Assembly: GCF_900103275.1 (NCBI RefSeq)
Contig: NZ_FNGP01000002.1
Span: 310,001 to 374,000, forward strand
From: Tessaracoccus oleiagri
GTDB lineage: Bacteria > Actinomycetota > Actinomycetes > Propionibacteriales > Propionibacteriaceae
Direction of reading: 5' to 3'
Length of the DNA stretch: 64,000 bases
The notes beneath the pieces were generated by a model that was not told the DNA's origin, made no database searches, and saw only the letters and a list, made by a program, of their open reading frames with translations. The translations under genes were made by a program, and so were the position numbers. Below, piece after piece: positions 1 to 8,302 of the stretch. Numbering within the stretch: the stretch's first letter is position 1; each line of letters begins with the position of its first letter.

Positions 1-389
1 CCGTTGTCCAGCTGCGCGATGACGCGACGGGGGCCCTCCAGCCGCGCCCGGCCCTTCAGTATCTTCACGCCGTCGGACTTGAGTCGCTCGGCGATGTCGT
101 TGGACTGTGCGAGCGCCAGGTCGACGATGCGCTTGTTGACCGCGGCGTCGTCCACCGAGATCGCGTCGATGCCGCCCTCGACCCGGAGCCCGAGCTGCTT
201 GGCCGTCTCGATCCGCACGAGCACCTCGGCCGTCGCGATCAGGGTCTTCGACGGCACACAGTCGGTGAGGACCGCCGCCCCGCCCATCCCGTCGCGTTCG
301 ATGAGGGTCACGTCTCCGCCGAGCTGCTGCCCGACGAGGGCCGCCTCGTAACCGCCAGGTCCACCACCGATGATCACTACTTTGGTCAC
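1..389 (-). CDS. lpdA: NAD(P)H-quinone reductase, LpdA type (partial, N-terminal part)
   Basis: This is the N-terminal ~129 residues of a flavoprotein of the dihydrolipoamide dehydrogenase family; the rest lies left of the window. An FAD-binding Rossmann start (VVIIGGGPGGYEAAL) is followed by GMGGAAVLTDCVPSKTLIA. True dihydrolipoamide dehydrogenases carry two redox cysteines here (C-x4-C). This protein has only the second, with Ala-Val in place of the first, as in mycobacterial LpdA, which reduces quinones rather than lipoamide. I chose GTG at 389 because GGAAAG lies about 9 nt upstream; ATG at 398 is the alternative but sits directly against that ribosome site. Quinone reductase is inferred from family knowledge; the missing cysteine is seen. 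Confidence 0.85.
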   Translation of the reverse strand, partial: MTKVVIIGGGPGGYEAALVGQQLGGDVTLIERDGMGGAAVLTDCVPSKTLIATAEVLVRIETAKQLGLRVEGGIDAISVDDAAVNKRIVDLALAQSNDIAERLKSDGVKILKGRARLEGPRRVIAQLDN

Positions 390-465
390 GCCCTTCATCT
401 TTCCACAGGAAGCCGTCGCCGGGTCGGGCCTGCGTCCGGACGGTGCGCCGGAAGACTCCCCTGCG

Positions 466-1335
466 TCAGATGAGTTCGAGCGGTGCGTCGTGCTCCGGCG
501 GCGGGAACGCGGCGTCGAGGTCGGCGAGGTCCTGCGCGGAGAGCACGATGTCCGCGGCGGCGGCATTCTCGCGGACGTGCTGCTCCGTCGAGGCCTTGGG
601 GATCGCGAACACGCCGGGCACCGAGACCACCCAGGCCAGCGCGACCTGCGCGGCCGTCGCGCCATGGCGTTCGGCGACCGCGCGCAGGGCGGCCGCTCGC
701 GGCCCGCCCTCGGCGAGGGCGCCCTGGTCGATGGGCGAGTACGCCATGAGCGGGACCCCCGCCCCGCGCAGGTCGTCGAGCAGTCCCGCCTCGGGCCAGC
801 GACGCCGCAGGTTGAACAGGACCTGGTTGGTCGCCGGGCGGTCCTGGCTCGCCGGGTCCTCCGCCCGTTGCCGGCGAGCGACGGACGACGCCCTGACCAT
901 GAGCGGGCGGTCGAAGTTCGACACGCCCCAGGCGCCGATCTTCCCCTGTCGGCGCAGCTCGTCGAAGGCGCCGAACGTCTCCTCCAGCGGGTACGAGCCC
1001 GGCCAGTGCAGTAGGTAGAGGTCGAGCCGCTCGGTGCCCAGCCGCCGGAGGCTCGCCTCGCAGGCCCGGATCGTTCCCTTCCGGCTCGCGTTCGACGGCA
1101 TCACCTTGGACACGAGGAACACCTCGTCGCGCCGCCCCCGGATGGCCTCGCCGACGAGCTGCTCCGACCGGCCGGAGCCGTACATCTCAGCGGTGTCGAC
1201 GAGCGTCATGCCGTGGTCGATCCCCGTGCGCAGTGCCACGACCTCGTCGTCCCACCCCGAGCGCGAGTCACCCATCTTCCACGCGCCCTGCCCCAGCACC
1301 GGTACTTCCCGGTCGGCCAGCGTGATCATTCTCAT
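466..1335 (-). CDS. Aldo/keto reductase
   Basis: A 289-residue NADPH-dependent oxidoreductase with the TIM-barrel aldo/keto reductase fold. The catalytic tetrad is complete: Asp47 and Tyr52 (DTAEMYGSGRSE), Lys77 (LVSKV) and His110 (LYLLHWPG). The C-terminal IPKAS segment is the usual cofactor phosphate-binding motif. The substrate cannot be read from sequence. The gene is divergent from the purine nucleoside phosphorylase gene; a CAGACT box ends 7 nt before its ATG, with no Shine-Dalgarno sequence, so it may be leaderless. Confidence 0.9.
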   Translation of the reverse strand: MRMITLADREVPVLGQGAWKMGDSRSGWDDEVVALRTGIDHGMTLVDTAEMYGSGRSEQLVGEAIRGRRDEVFLVSKVMPSNASRKGTIRACEASLRRLGTERLDLYLLHWPGSYPLEETFGAFDELRRQGKIGAWGVSNFDRPLMVRASSVARRQRAEDPASQDRPATNQVLFNLRRRWPEAGLLDDLRGAGVPLMAYSPIDQGALAEGGPRAAALRAVAERHGATAAQVALAWVVSVPGVFAIPKASTEQHVRENAAAADIVLSAQDLADLDAAFPPPEHDAPLELI

Positions 1336-1384
1336 GGCGTTCAGTCTGCCCTCCGGATGGGCCCCGGCCGGAATCTTCAGCCCC

Positions 1385-1390
1385 TAGACT
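1385..1390 (+). promoter_or_regulatory. -10 box TAGACT, putative leaderless start of PNP
   Basis: TAGACT is followed by 7 nt and then the ATG at 1398. No ribosome-binding site fits between them, so transcription probably begins at or next to the start codon. This is inference from spacing. Confidence 0.55.
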
Positions 1391-1397
1391 TCCGGCC

Positions 1398-2192
1398 ATG
1401 ACTGAATCTCCGTTCGACCTCGCCGAAGCCGCCGCGGCCCACTTGCGGAACCTCTCCCCGACGATCGACGTCGCCCTCGTGCTGGGCTCGGGCTGGTCCG
1501 CGGGAGCCGACCAGCTCGGGGAGCTGGTCGCCGAGACACCGCTGGAGGAGGTGCCCGGGTTCGCGAAGCCCGCGGTCGCCGGGCACGGCGGCCAGCTGCG
1601 CGTCGTCCGCACCGCCGGCGGCAGGACCGCCGCCGTCTTCACCGGGCGCACGCACTTCTACGAGGGCCGGGGCGTGGCGCCGGTCGTCCATGGCGTCCGC
1701 ACGGCGGCGGCATGGGGGGCGAAGCAGCTGGTGCTCACCAACGGCTGCGGCGGCCTGAACCCCGAGTGGGCGCCCGGCACGGTCGTGCTCATCAAGGACC
1801 ACATCAACCTGACGGGCGCCACCCCGCTCGTCGGGGCCACCTTCGTCGACCTCTCGGAGGCCTACTCCAAGCGGCTCCGCGACCTGGCGCACACCGTCGA
1901 CGCTTCGCTCCCGGAGGGCGTGTACGTGCAGTTCCACGGTCCCCAGTACGAGACCCCGGCCGAGGTGCGGATGGCGGGCATCCTGGGCGGCGACCTCGTC
2001 GGCATGTCCACCGCGCTCGAGACCATCGCTGCACGCGAGGCCGGGCTGGAGGTGCTGGGCCTGTCGCTGGTCACCAACGCGGCCGCGGGCATGAGCGAGG
2101 ACCATCTGGACCACGCGGAGGTGCTGCAGGCGGGCAAGGACGCCGGGCCCCGGCTCGCGTCCCTGCTGAGCGTCGTCGTCGCGGCGCTGTGA
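1398..2192 (+). CDS. punA: Purine nucleoside phosphorylase (trimeric class)
   Basis: This enzyme splits purine (deoxy)nucleosides with phosphate to free base and (deoxy)ribose 1-phosphate. At 264 residues it has the usual length of trimeric PNPs. Visible family motifs are the N-terminal phosphate loop VLGSGWS (29-33), GHGG (62-65), FTGRTHFYEG (81-90), GPQYETPAE (181-189, with Glu185 at the purine-contact position), GMST (202-205) and VTNAAAG with Asn227. It starts a two-gene unit with a phosphohexomutase, whose ribosome site overlaps the PNP stop codon. The same PNP-mutase pair occurs in mycobacteria (deoD-pmmB), where the mutase can process the sugar phosphate released by the phosphorylase. 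Confidence 0.95.
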   Translation: MTESPFDLAEAAAAHLRNLSPTIDVALVLGSGWSAGADQLGELVAETPLEEVPGFAKPAVAGHGGQLRVVRTAGGRTAAVFTGRTHFYEGRGVAPVVHGVRTAAAWGAKQLVLTNGCGGLNPEWAPGTVVLIKDHINLTGATPLVGATFVDLSEAYSKRLRDLAHTVDASLPEGVYVQFHGPQYETPAEVRMAGILGGDLVGMSTALETIAAREAGLEVLGLSLVTNAAAGMSEDHLDHAEVLQAGKDAGPRLASLLSVVVAAL

Positions 2193-2203
2193 GGAGGACG
2201 ACG

Positions 2204-3859
2204 ATGGAACTCATCGACGAGGCCACCCGCTGGCGCGACGCCGACCCCGACCCCGACACCCGAGAGCAGCTCGACCAGCTCATCGTGCAGGCCCAGGCCG
2301 ACGACCCGCACTTCGTCGGCACCGCCTTGGAGGAGCTGCGCGCCGCGTTCGCCGGCCCGCTCGAGTTCGGCACCGCCGGCCTGCGCGGCCCCCTCGGCCC
2401 CGGCCCGTCGCGCATGAACCGCGTCGTCGTCACCCAGGCCGCCGCCGGGTTCGCGCGCTGGCTGTCGCGGCAGCGCCACGAGGGCGGCAAGGTCATCGTC
2501 GGCTACGACGCCCGGCACAAGAGCGCCGAGTTCGCGCTCGACACCGCGGAGATCTTCGCCGGCGCCGGCTTCGAGGTCCTGCTCGTCGACGAGCCGACCC
2601 CCACCCCCGTGGTCGCCTTCGGCATCCAGCACTTCGGCTGCGTGGCCGGTGTCGTCGTCACCGCGTCGCACAACCCGCCGCAGGACAACGGCTACAAGGT
2701 CTACCTGGGCGACGGGTCCCAGATCGTGCCGCCGACCGACACCGAGATCGCCCAGGAGATCGCCGCCGTCGCGGCCGGCGACTGGGCCTCCCTCCCCCGC
2801 GCCGACCAGCGCAGGATCGTCGGAGACGAACTCCGCGAGGCCTACGTCGCGAGGGTGGCGTCCCTCGTCCCCGACGTGGCGCCCCGCGACGTCAACTGGG
2901 TGCACACCGCGATGCACGGCGTCGGCACCCGCGTCGTCCGCGAGGCTGTGGCGGCGGCCGGGTTCCCGGCCGCGCACGAGGTGGCGCAGCAGGCGGACCC
3001 GAACCCCGAGTTCCCCACCGTCTCCTTCCCCAACCCTGAGGAACCCGGCGCGATCGACCTCGCGCTGGCACTGGCGGAGCAGACCGAGGCCGACGTGGTC
3101 GTCGCCAACGACCCCGACGCCGACCGGTGCGCCGTCGCCGCCAGAATCGACGGAGCCTGGCGGATGCTGACGGGCGACGAGCTCGGCTCGATCCTCGGCG
3201 ACGACGCGATCCGCCGCGGCGTCCCGGGGGTGTTCGCCAACTCGGTCGTCTCCTCCACCCTCCTGCGCACCATGGCCCGCAACGCCGGGCGGGAGCACCG
3301 CACCACGCTGACCGGGTTCAAGTGGATCGGTCGCGTCCCGGACCTGGCGTTCGGCTACGAGGAGGCCATCGGCTACTGCGTCGACCCGAAGGCGGTGCCG
3401 GACAAGGACGGGATCTCCACCGCGATCACCGTGCTGCGCATCGTCGCCGAGCTCCGGGCGGAGGGCCGCACGCTGGCGGACCGGCTCGACGAGATCGCCG
3501 CCCGCTACGGGCTGCACGCGACGAGCCAGCTGTCGGTCCGCGTCGCCGACCTCTCCCTCATCGCCGACGCGATGGCGCGGCTGCGCGCCAACCCTCCCGC
3601 GACGCTCCTCGGCGAGCCGGTGGCCGTCGACGACCTCAGCGGCGGCAAGGACGGGCTCCCGCCCACGGACGCCGTCGAGCTGACCGGGCGGAGGGTGCAC
3701 GTCGTGGCCCGTCCGAGCGGCACCGAGCCGAAGCTGAAGTGCTACCTCGAGGTGCGGCTGGACCCGCGCGACGACGTCGCCGCGGCCCGTGCCGAGGCGG
3801 CCGGGAAACTCGCCGACCTGCGTCGGGAGATGGCCGCCGCCCTCGGCGTCGACGCCTGA
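2204..3859 (+). CDS. pmmB: Phosphohexomutase (phosphomannomutase/phosphoglucomutase family)
   Basis: A 551-residue alpha-D-phosphohexomutase that moves phosphate between C1 and C6, or C1 and C5 for pentoses. All four active-site loops are present: the phosphoserine loop TASHNP (Ser155), the metal loop DPDADR (303-308), the sugar loop GYEEAIG (384-390) and the phosphate-binding RPSGTEPK (503-510). GAGGAGG at 2191-2197 overlaps the PNP stop codon and lies 6 nt before the ATG, so the two are co-transcribed. Substrate could be mannose, glucose or (deoxy)ribose phosphates; pairing with PNP favours a pentose 1-phosphate role, but this is inference. The reading frame is open further upstream over PNP, but that part is only a shadow. 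Confidence 0.93.
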   Translation: MELIDEATRWRDADPDPDTREQLDQLIVQAQADDPHFVGTALEELRAAFAGPLEFGTAGLRGPLGPGPSRMNRVVVTQAAAGFARWLSRQRHEGGKVIVGYDARHKSAEFALDTAEIFAGAGFEVLLVDEPTPTPVVAFGIQHFGCVAGVVVTASHNPPQDNGYKVYLGDGSQIVPPTDTEIAQEIAAVAAGDWASLPRADQRRIVGDELREAYVARVASLVPDVAPRDVNWVHTAMHGVGTRVVREAVAAAGFPAAHEVAQQADPNPEFPTVSFPNPEEPGAIDLALALAEQTEADVVVANDPDADRCAVAARIDGAWRMLTGDELGSILGDDAIRRGVPGVFANSVVSSTLLRTMARNAGREHRTTLTGFKWIGRVPDLAFGYEEAIGYCVDPKAVPDKDGISTAITVLRIVAELRAEGRTLADRLDEIAARYGLHATSQLSVRVADLSLIADAMARLRANPPATLLGEPVAVDDLSGGKDGLPPTDAVELTGRRVHVVARPSGTEPKLKCYLEVRLDPRDDVAAARAEAAGKLADLRREMAAALGVDA

Positions 3860-3865
3860 GCCGCT

Positions 3866-3911
3866 CCGCTGGGAGACCTTGCACCGAGCTTGGTGCAACG
3901 TCTCCCAGCGG
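3866..3911. terminator. Long palindrome, copy 1 of a dispersed repeat; likely terminator of the PNP-mutase operon
   Basis: A 20-bp stem with a single C.C mismatch (3878/3899) and loop GAGCTT (3886-3891) begins 7 nt after the mutase stop codon. The inner core TTGCACC-GAGCTT-GGTGCAA is identical to the palindrome at 58114-58149; the outer arms differ but still pair. There is no T-tract. Confidence 0.7.
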
Positions 3912-3934
3912 AACCGCCCCGGGCGCCTCGTCGG

Positions 3935-3940
3935 TACAGT
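3935..3940 (+). promoter_or_regulatory. -10 box TACAGT before the DUF2207 gene
   Basis: TACAGT, then the 6 nt AGGGGC, then the ATG at 3947. The spacing fits a leaderless transcript; AGGGG would be too close to the ATG to serve as a normal ribosome site. Confidence 0.45.
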
Positions 3941-3946
3941 AGGGGC

Positions 3947-5761
3947 ATGATCCGCCGGGCGTTCATCGCTGCTCTCCTCGGTCTCCTCGTCGTCCTGCTC
4001 CCGGCCCTGCCGGCGCAGGCGGCCACCAGCGCTCCCATCACCCGCTACGACGTCGACGTCAACCTTCGCGACGACGGCGTGGCCGAGGTGGTCATGGACT
4101 TCACGATGGACTTCGGGCAGTTCTCCGGCCGCGGGCCGATCCTGCAGTTCTCCACCAAGCAGTACGACGGCAACGACCGCGACTACTGGTACAACTTCGA
4201 GTACTCCCGGCCCCGGGTGAGCTCGTCGACGGGCGCGCGCACCGACCTCAGCGTCGACACCTCCAGCACCGCCGTCGTGTGGCGGATCGGCAACGAGGAC
4301 GTCGTGAACTACTCTGCCCAGGACTACCGGATCGAGTTCACCCTGTCGGGCATCGTGGTGAGCGACCACCCCGAGTCCGGCCTCGACGAGTTCAACTGGA
4401 ACGTCTTCAGCGGCAACGACTCCGACGTGACCGACCTCACGGTCACGGTCGGCGGCCCGGTGCCTGTGGAGCGTGCCGCCTGCTTCACAGGCTCCGCGTA
4501 CGACCAGCAGTGCGACGCACGGATCAGCGAGGGCAGGGCCGTGTCGCAGCTCGCGCAACTGCCGCCCGGCCAACCCCTGCAGGTCGTCGCCGGATTCCCC
4601 GCCGGCACCTTCGGCGGCGTGGAGCAGGTCCGCACCCGGGTGCCGTCGCTGATGTCCAACCTCACGCCCGGCGTCGGTGGCTACGCGGTCGCCGGTGCCC
4701 TCGGTGTCGCGGCGATCGCGGGATCCGCCGTGCTGCACCGCCGCAACAAACGCGACCTCGTGTACCTGGGCCTCACCCCCGGCACCACACCCACCCGCGG
4801 CGAGGAGGGACGCGTCGGCCTGCAGGACACCAGCAAGATCCCGGTCGCCGTGCAGTTCCAGCCACCGAAGGGCGCCACCCCGGGCGAGGTGGGCACGCTC
4901 ATCGACGCGACGGCGGACGGGATCGACGTGTCGGCCACCCTCATCGACCTCGCCGTTCGCGGCTACCTCCAGATCATCCCGGACCGCTCGGGCCGCAACT
5001 TCACCATGCGGCTCACCGGCAAGGACACCTCCGCGCTGCAGGAGTTCGAGTCGACGCTCCTGCACCGCATCTTCAAGGGCGCCCGCACCCGCACGATGGA
5101 GGAACTGCGCGAGAAGGACTTCCACACCGTGATGTCGGGGGCCCGTAGCGGCCTCTACAGCGCGATGGTGCACCGACGCTGGTTCACCAAGAACCCCCGC
5201 ACCGCCGGCGCCGGCTACATCTCGCTGGCCGTCCTCTCCGCGCTCGTCGGGGCGGGGCTCGGGGTGCTGCTGTGGAACCAGTCGCTGGCGCTCGTGGGGC
5301 TACCGTTCCTGATCCTCGCCCTCGGGCTGTTCCTCGTCGCCGGGGAGGCCAGTCAGCGCACCGCGGAGGGCTCCGCGATGCTGGCGCAGGCGCGCGGGTT
5401 CGAGCTGTACCTGCGCACCGCGGAGGCGAACCAGATCAAGTTCGAGGAGGGCATCGACGTCTTCAGCCGCTACCTCCCCTACGCCATGATCTTCGGCGTC
5501 GCCGACCGCTGGGGCAAGGTCTTCGCGCAGTTGGAGCAGGAGGGCCGCTACCAGACCGACACGCGTTGGCTGCTCGCGGACGCCTACGTGTCGCCCTACT
5601 ACTTCGCCTCGCTGATGCACGGCTTCTCGAACTCGTTCTCTTCCGCGATGTCCGCCTCCGCGGCGTCGTACGCCGCGGCGCAGGCCTCGAGCGGCTCCTC
5701 CGGCGGCTCGGGCTTCAGTGGCGGTGGCGGGTTCGGGGGCGGTAGCGTCGGTTCGTGGTGA
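3947..5761 (+). CDS. DUF2207 family membrane protein
   Basis: A 604-residue exported membrane protein of unknown function. A signal peptide (1-25, ending PAQA-A) leads into an extracellular beta-rich DUF2207 domain, a transmembrane segment (VGGYAVAGALGVAAIAGSAVL), a cytoplasmic region with a winged-helix-like stretch (GIDVSATLIDLAVRGYLQI), a hydrophobic pair (AVLSALVGAGLGVLLW...ALVGLPFLILALGLFLV) and a Ser/Gly-rich tail ([19 protein letters not shown]). This layout is typical of YciQ-like proteins. I started it at 3947 because that ATG opens the signal peptide; the frame is open upstream but would add a non-hydrophobic leader across the palindrome. The stop overlaps the start of the following kinase gene. 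Confidence 0.85.
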   Translation: MIRRAFIAALLGLLVVLLPALPAQAATSAPITRYDVDVNLRDDGVAEVVMDFTMDFGQFSGRGPILQFSTKQYDGNDRDYWYNFEYSRPRVSSSTGARTDLSVDTSSTAVVWRIGNEDVVNYSAQDYRIEFTLSGIVVSDHPESGLDEFNWNVFSGNDSDVTDLTVTVGGPVPVERAACFTGSAYDQQCDARISEGRAVSQLAQLPPGQPLQVVAGFPAGTFGGVEQVRTRVPSLMSNLTPGVGGYAVAGALGVAAIAGSAVLHRRNKRDLVYLGLTPGTTPTRGEEGRVGLQDTSKIPVAVQFQPPKGATPGEVGTLIDATADGIDVSATLIDLAVRGYLQIIPDRSGRNFTMRLTGKDTSALQEFESTLLHRIFKGARTRTMEELREKDFHTVMSGARSGLYSAMVHRRWFTKNPRTAGAGYISLAVLSALVGAGLGVLLWNQSLALVGLPFLILALGLFLVAGEASQRTAEGSAMLAQARGFELYLRTAEANQIKFEEGIDVFSRYLPYAMIFGVADRWGKVFAQLEQEGRYQTDTRWLLADAYVSPYYFASLMHGFSNSFSSAMSASAASYAAAQASSGSSGGSGFSGGGGFGGGSVGSW

Positions 5762-6354
5762 ACGCGCGAACCCTCCTCCTGGTGGCCGGGCCCTCCGGCA
5801 GCGGCAAGTCCCGGCTGGCGCGCCTCGGCGGCGTAGCGGCCCTGTCGCTCGACGAGTTCTACCACGACCTCGACCACCCCGGCCTGCCCCGCTCCCCGAT
5901 CGGCATCACCGACTGGGACGACGCCCGCTCCTGGAACGCCGACGAGGCGCTCACCGCGCTGCGCACGCTGCTCGACGAGGGCGTGGCGGAGGTGCCCGTC
6001 TACGACATCTCGCTGTCCCGACGGGTGGGCGCGCGGGTCCTCGACTGTCATGACTCGAAGGTCATACTCGCGGAGGGTGTGTTCGCCCCCCAGACGCTTG
6101 CAGCGGTCCGACGGGCCGGGCTGCCGGCACGCGCGATATGGCTCGACCGTCCGCGCGCCAACAACTTCTCCCGCCGCCTGGCGCGCGACCTCAAGGAGAA
6201 GCGCAAGCGCCCGACGGTGCTCCTCCGGCGGGGCGTGGCCCTCTACCGCGACGAGCCCAGGCTCCGCGAGGCGGCGCTGGCCGCCGGCTTCGAGCCGATG
6301 CCGATGCGGCGGGCGCTCCGGTTGGTGCGGCGCGCCGCGGGCGCCGACTCCTAG
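5755..6354 (+). CDS. Uridine kinase-like P-loop protein
   Basis: A 199-residue P-loop kinase-like protein. The Walker A motif GPSGSGKS is at 12-19, followed by [12 protein letters not shown], which resembles the uridine/phosphoribulokinase family where an Asp binds the nucleoside. ILAEGVFAP could be the Walker B region, and [14 protein letters not shown] is a basic lid-like segment. Uridine kinase is the usual annotation of such proteins but the substrate is unproven. Two GTG codons (5755, 5758) are possible starts; the second gives a GTGA overlap with the DUF2207 stop, suggesting translational coupling. Its TAG stop shares the sequence CTAG with the TAG stop of convergent metG. Confidence 0.75.
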   Translation: MVNARTLLLVAGPSGSGKSRLARLGGVAALSLDEFYHDLDHPGLPRSPIGITDWDDARSWNADEALTALRTLLDEGVAEVPVYDISLSRRVGARVLDCHDSKVILAEGVFAPQTLAAVRRAGLPARAIWLDRPRANNFSRRLARDLKEKRKRPTVLLRRGVALYRDEPRLREAALAAGFEPMPMRRALRLVRRAAGADS

Positions 6355-8135
6355 GCGGGGATCGGGGCCCAGCTGGGCCCGGTCTGGCCGAGCTTCTCGT
6401 CGAGCTTCGCGAACAGCGGCGACGGCTTCGCGAGTGGCGTCCCAGCGACGATCGGCCGGTGCTCCCACTTCGCGAGTTGCGCGTCGTAGTCGCCCTGCAG
6501 GGTCGGGTAGGTGAGGTCGCCGTCGCTGACCTCGACGACCTGCGGCTGCGCGGCCCACAGACCCTCCCCGCCGAGCGCCTCGAAGATCTTCTGCGCCGAG
6601 TGCGGGAGGTACGGGGTGAGCAGCGTGTTGCAGTCGGAGACCACCTGCAGCGCGACGTGGAGGACCGTGTCGCGGCGGACGGGGTCGTCCTTCAGCTTCC
6701 ACGGCTCCATGTCGGAGAGGTACTTGTTGGCGAGACCGACGATGCGCATCGCCTCGGTGATGCCGGCCTTGAAACGGCGCGCCTCGATGTGGTCGCCGAC
6801 GGTGTCGAACGCGCGGCGGGACTCGTCGAGCAGGGTCTTGTCCTCGTCACTGAGCTCGCCGGCCTCCGGGATGGCGCCCACGTTCTTGTGCGCCATCGAG
6901 ATGGACCGGTTGACGAGGTTGCCCCATTCGTTGGCGAGCTCGAAGTTCGTGCGCCGCACGAACTCCTCCCACGTGAAGTCGGTGTCCTGGTTCTCCGGGC
7001 CGGCGACCGCGATGTAGTAGCGCAGGGCGTCCGGCCCGAACTCCGCGAGGAAGTCGGTGACGAAGATCGACGCGCCCCGCGAGCTGGAGACCTTGGAGCC
7101 CTTCATCGTCATGAACTCGGAGCTCACGACCTCCGTGGGCAGCTGGAGTTCGCCCAGCGACTCGCGCGTACTGCCGCCCGCCTCGCCCTGACCGTTGCAG
7201 CCGAGCAGGATGGCGGGCCAGATGACCGAGTGGAAGACGATGTTGTCCTTGCCCATGAAGTAGTAGGACTTGGTGTCGGGCTCGTTCCAGAACCGGCGCC
7301 AGGCCTCCGGGTCGCCGGAGCGCTTGGCCCACTCCTTCGTCGCCGAGAGGTAGCCGATCACGGCGTCGAACCAGACGTAGATGCGCTTCATCGGAGCGTC
7401 GCGCCACTGGTCGAGCGGGATCCGCACGCCCCAGTCCAGGTCTCGGGTGATGGCGCGGGGCCGCAGGTCCTCGAGGAGGTTGTGGCTGAACTTCAGCACG
7501 TTCGGCCGCCAGTCCGTGCGGGTGTCGATCCACTCCCCCAGTTGCTTGGCGAGCTTCGGCAGGTCGAGGAAGAAGTGCTCGGTCTCGACGAACTCCGGCG
7601 TCTCCCCGTTGATGCGCGACTTCGGGTCGATCAGGTCGGCCGGGTCGAGCTGCTTGCCGCAGTTGTCGCACTGGTCGCCGCGCGCGTTGGTGTAGCCGCA
7701 GTGGGGACAGGTGCCCTCGATGAACCGGTCCGGCAGCGTACGCCCGGTCGACGGAGAGATCGCCCCCATCTGCGTCTCGGCGAAGATGTAGCCGTTGTCG
7801 TGGAGCGCGGTGAAGACGTCCTGGACCACCGCGGCGTGGTTCGGGGTCGTGGTGCGGGTGTAGAGGTCGTAGCTCAGCCCCAGCCCCTGCAGGTCGCGGA
7901 CGATCTGTGCGTGGTACTTGTCCGCCGTCTCGCGCGCGGTGAGGCCCTCCTGGTCCGCCTTCACCTGGATCGCCGTGCCGTGCTCGTCGGATCCCGACAC
8001 CATCAGCACGTTGTGCCCGCGCATTCGCATGAACCGCGAGAAGACGTCGGAGGGGACTCCGAAGCCGGACACGTGGCCGATGTGACGGGGGCCGTTGGCG
8101 TAGGGCCAGGCGACGGCGTTGAGAATGTCGGACAT
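6351..8135 (-). CDS. metG: Methionyl-tRNA synthetase
   Basis: This cytoplasmic class I synthetase charges tRNA-Met. At 594 residues it has the catalytic Rossmann domain with HIGH (18-21), a zinc knuckle with two CxxC pairs (Cys143, 146, 156, 159), a KMSKS-type loop written KVSSS (348-352) and the anticodon-binding helices ([19 protein letters not shown]). It lacks the C-terminal EMAP/Trbp111 dimerisation domain found in many longer bacterial MetRS. The ATG follows a TAGACT box by 7 nt without a Shine-Dalgarno sequence. The stop overlaps the convergent kinase gene by 4 nt, leaving no room for a terminator between them. Confidence 0.97.
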   Translation of the reverse strand: MSDILNAVAWPYANGPRHIGHVSGFGVPSDVFSRFMRMRGHNVLMVSGSDEHGTAIQVKADQEGLTARETADKYHAQIVRDLQGLGLSYDLYTRTTTPNHAAVVQDVFTALHDNGYIFAETQMGAISPSTGRTLPDRFIEGTCPHCGYTNARGDQCDNCGKQLDPADLIDPKSRINGETPEFVETEHFFLDLPKLAKQLGEWIDTRTDWRPNVLKFSHNLLEDLRPRAITRDLDWGVRIPLDQWRDAPMKRIYVWFDAVIGYLSATKEWAKRSGDPEAWRRFWNEPDTKSYYFMGKDNIVFHSVIWPAILLGCNGQGEAGGSTRESLGELQLPTEVVSSEFMTMKGSKVSSSRGASIFVTDFLAEFGPDALRYYIAVAGPENQDTDFTWEEFVRRTNFELANEWGNLVNRSISMAHKNVGAIPEAGELSDEDKTLLDESRRAFDTVGDHIEARRFKAGITEAMRIVGLANKYLSDMEPWKLKDDPVRRDTVLHVALQVVSDCNTLLTPYLPHSAQKIFEALGGEGLWAAQPQVVEVSDGDLTYPTLQGDYDAQLAKWEHRPIVAGTPLAKPSPLFAKLDEKLGQTGPSWAPIPA

Positions 8136-8142
8136 GGCGGTC

Positions 8143-8148
8143 AGTCTA
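8143..8148 (-). promoter_or_regulatory. -10 box TAGACT, putative leaderless start of metG
   Basis: Reading the minus strand, TAGACT is followed by 7 nt and the metG ATG (8135). It has the same box and spacing as the PNP and guaA starts. Confidence 0.55.
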
Positions 8149-8302
8149 TCGTCCGGCGACGTGGCCCCTCACCACCTGCGAACGGCCCCAGACCCGGGCC
8201 GAGGCGCCGCTCCGGCCCCGCGCCAGCCGCTCCCCACGGAGAAGCGACCCTCCCGAGGTGCATCATGACCAACACAGAAGCGTACCGAGAGGGGAGGGGG
8301 CC

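Noticed and set aside
1862-5173. Very long open frames opposite real genes (also within 30666-32198 and 47614-51285)
   Set aside because: They run antisense to, or in another frame through, genes with clear protein motifs. Their translations are rich in Arg, Gly, Pro and Ala without domains, which is the normal by-product of high-GC codon use.
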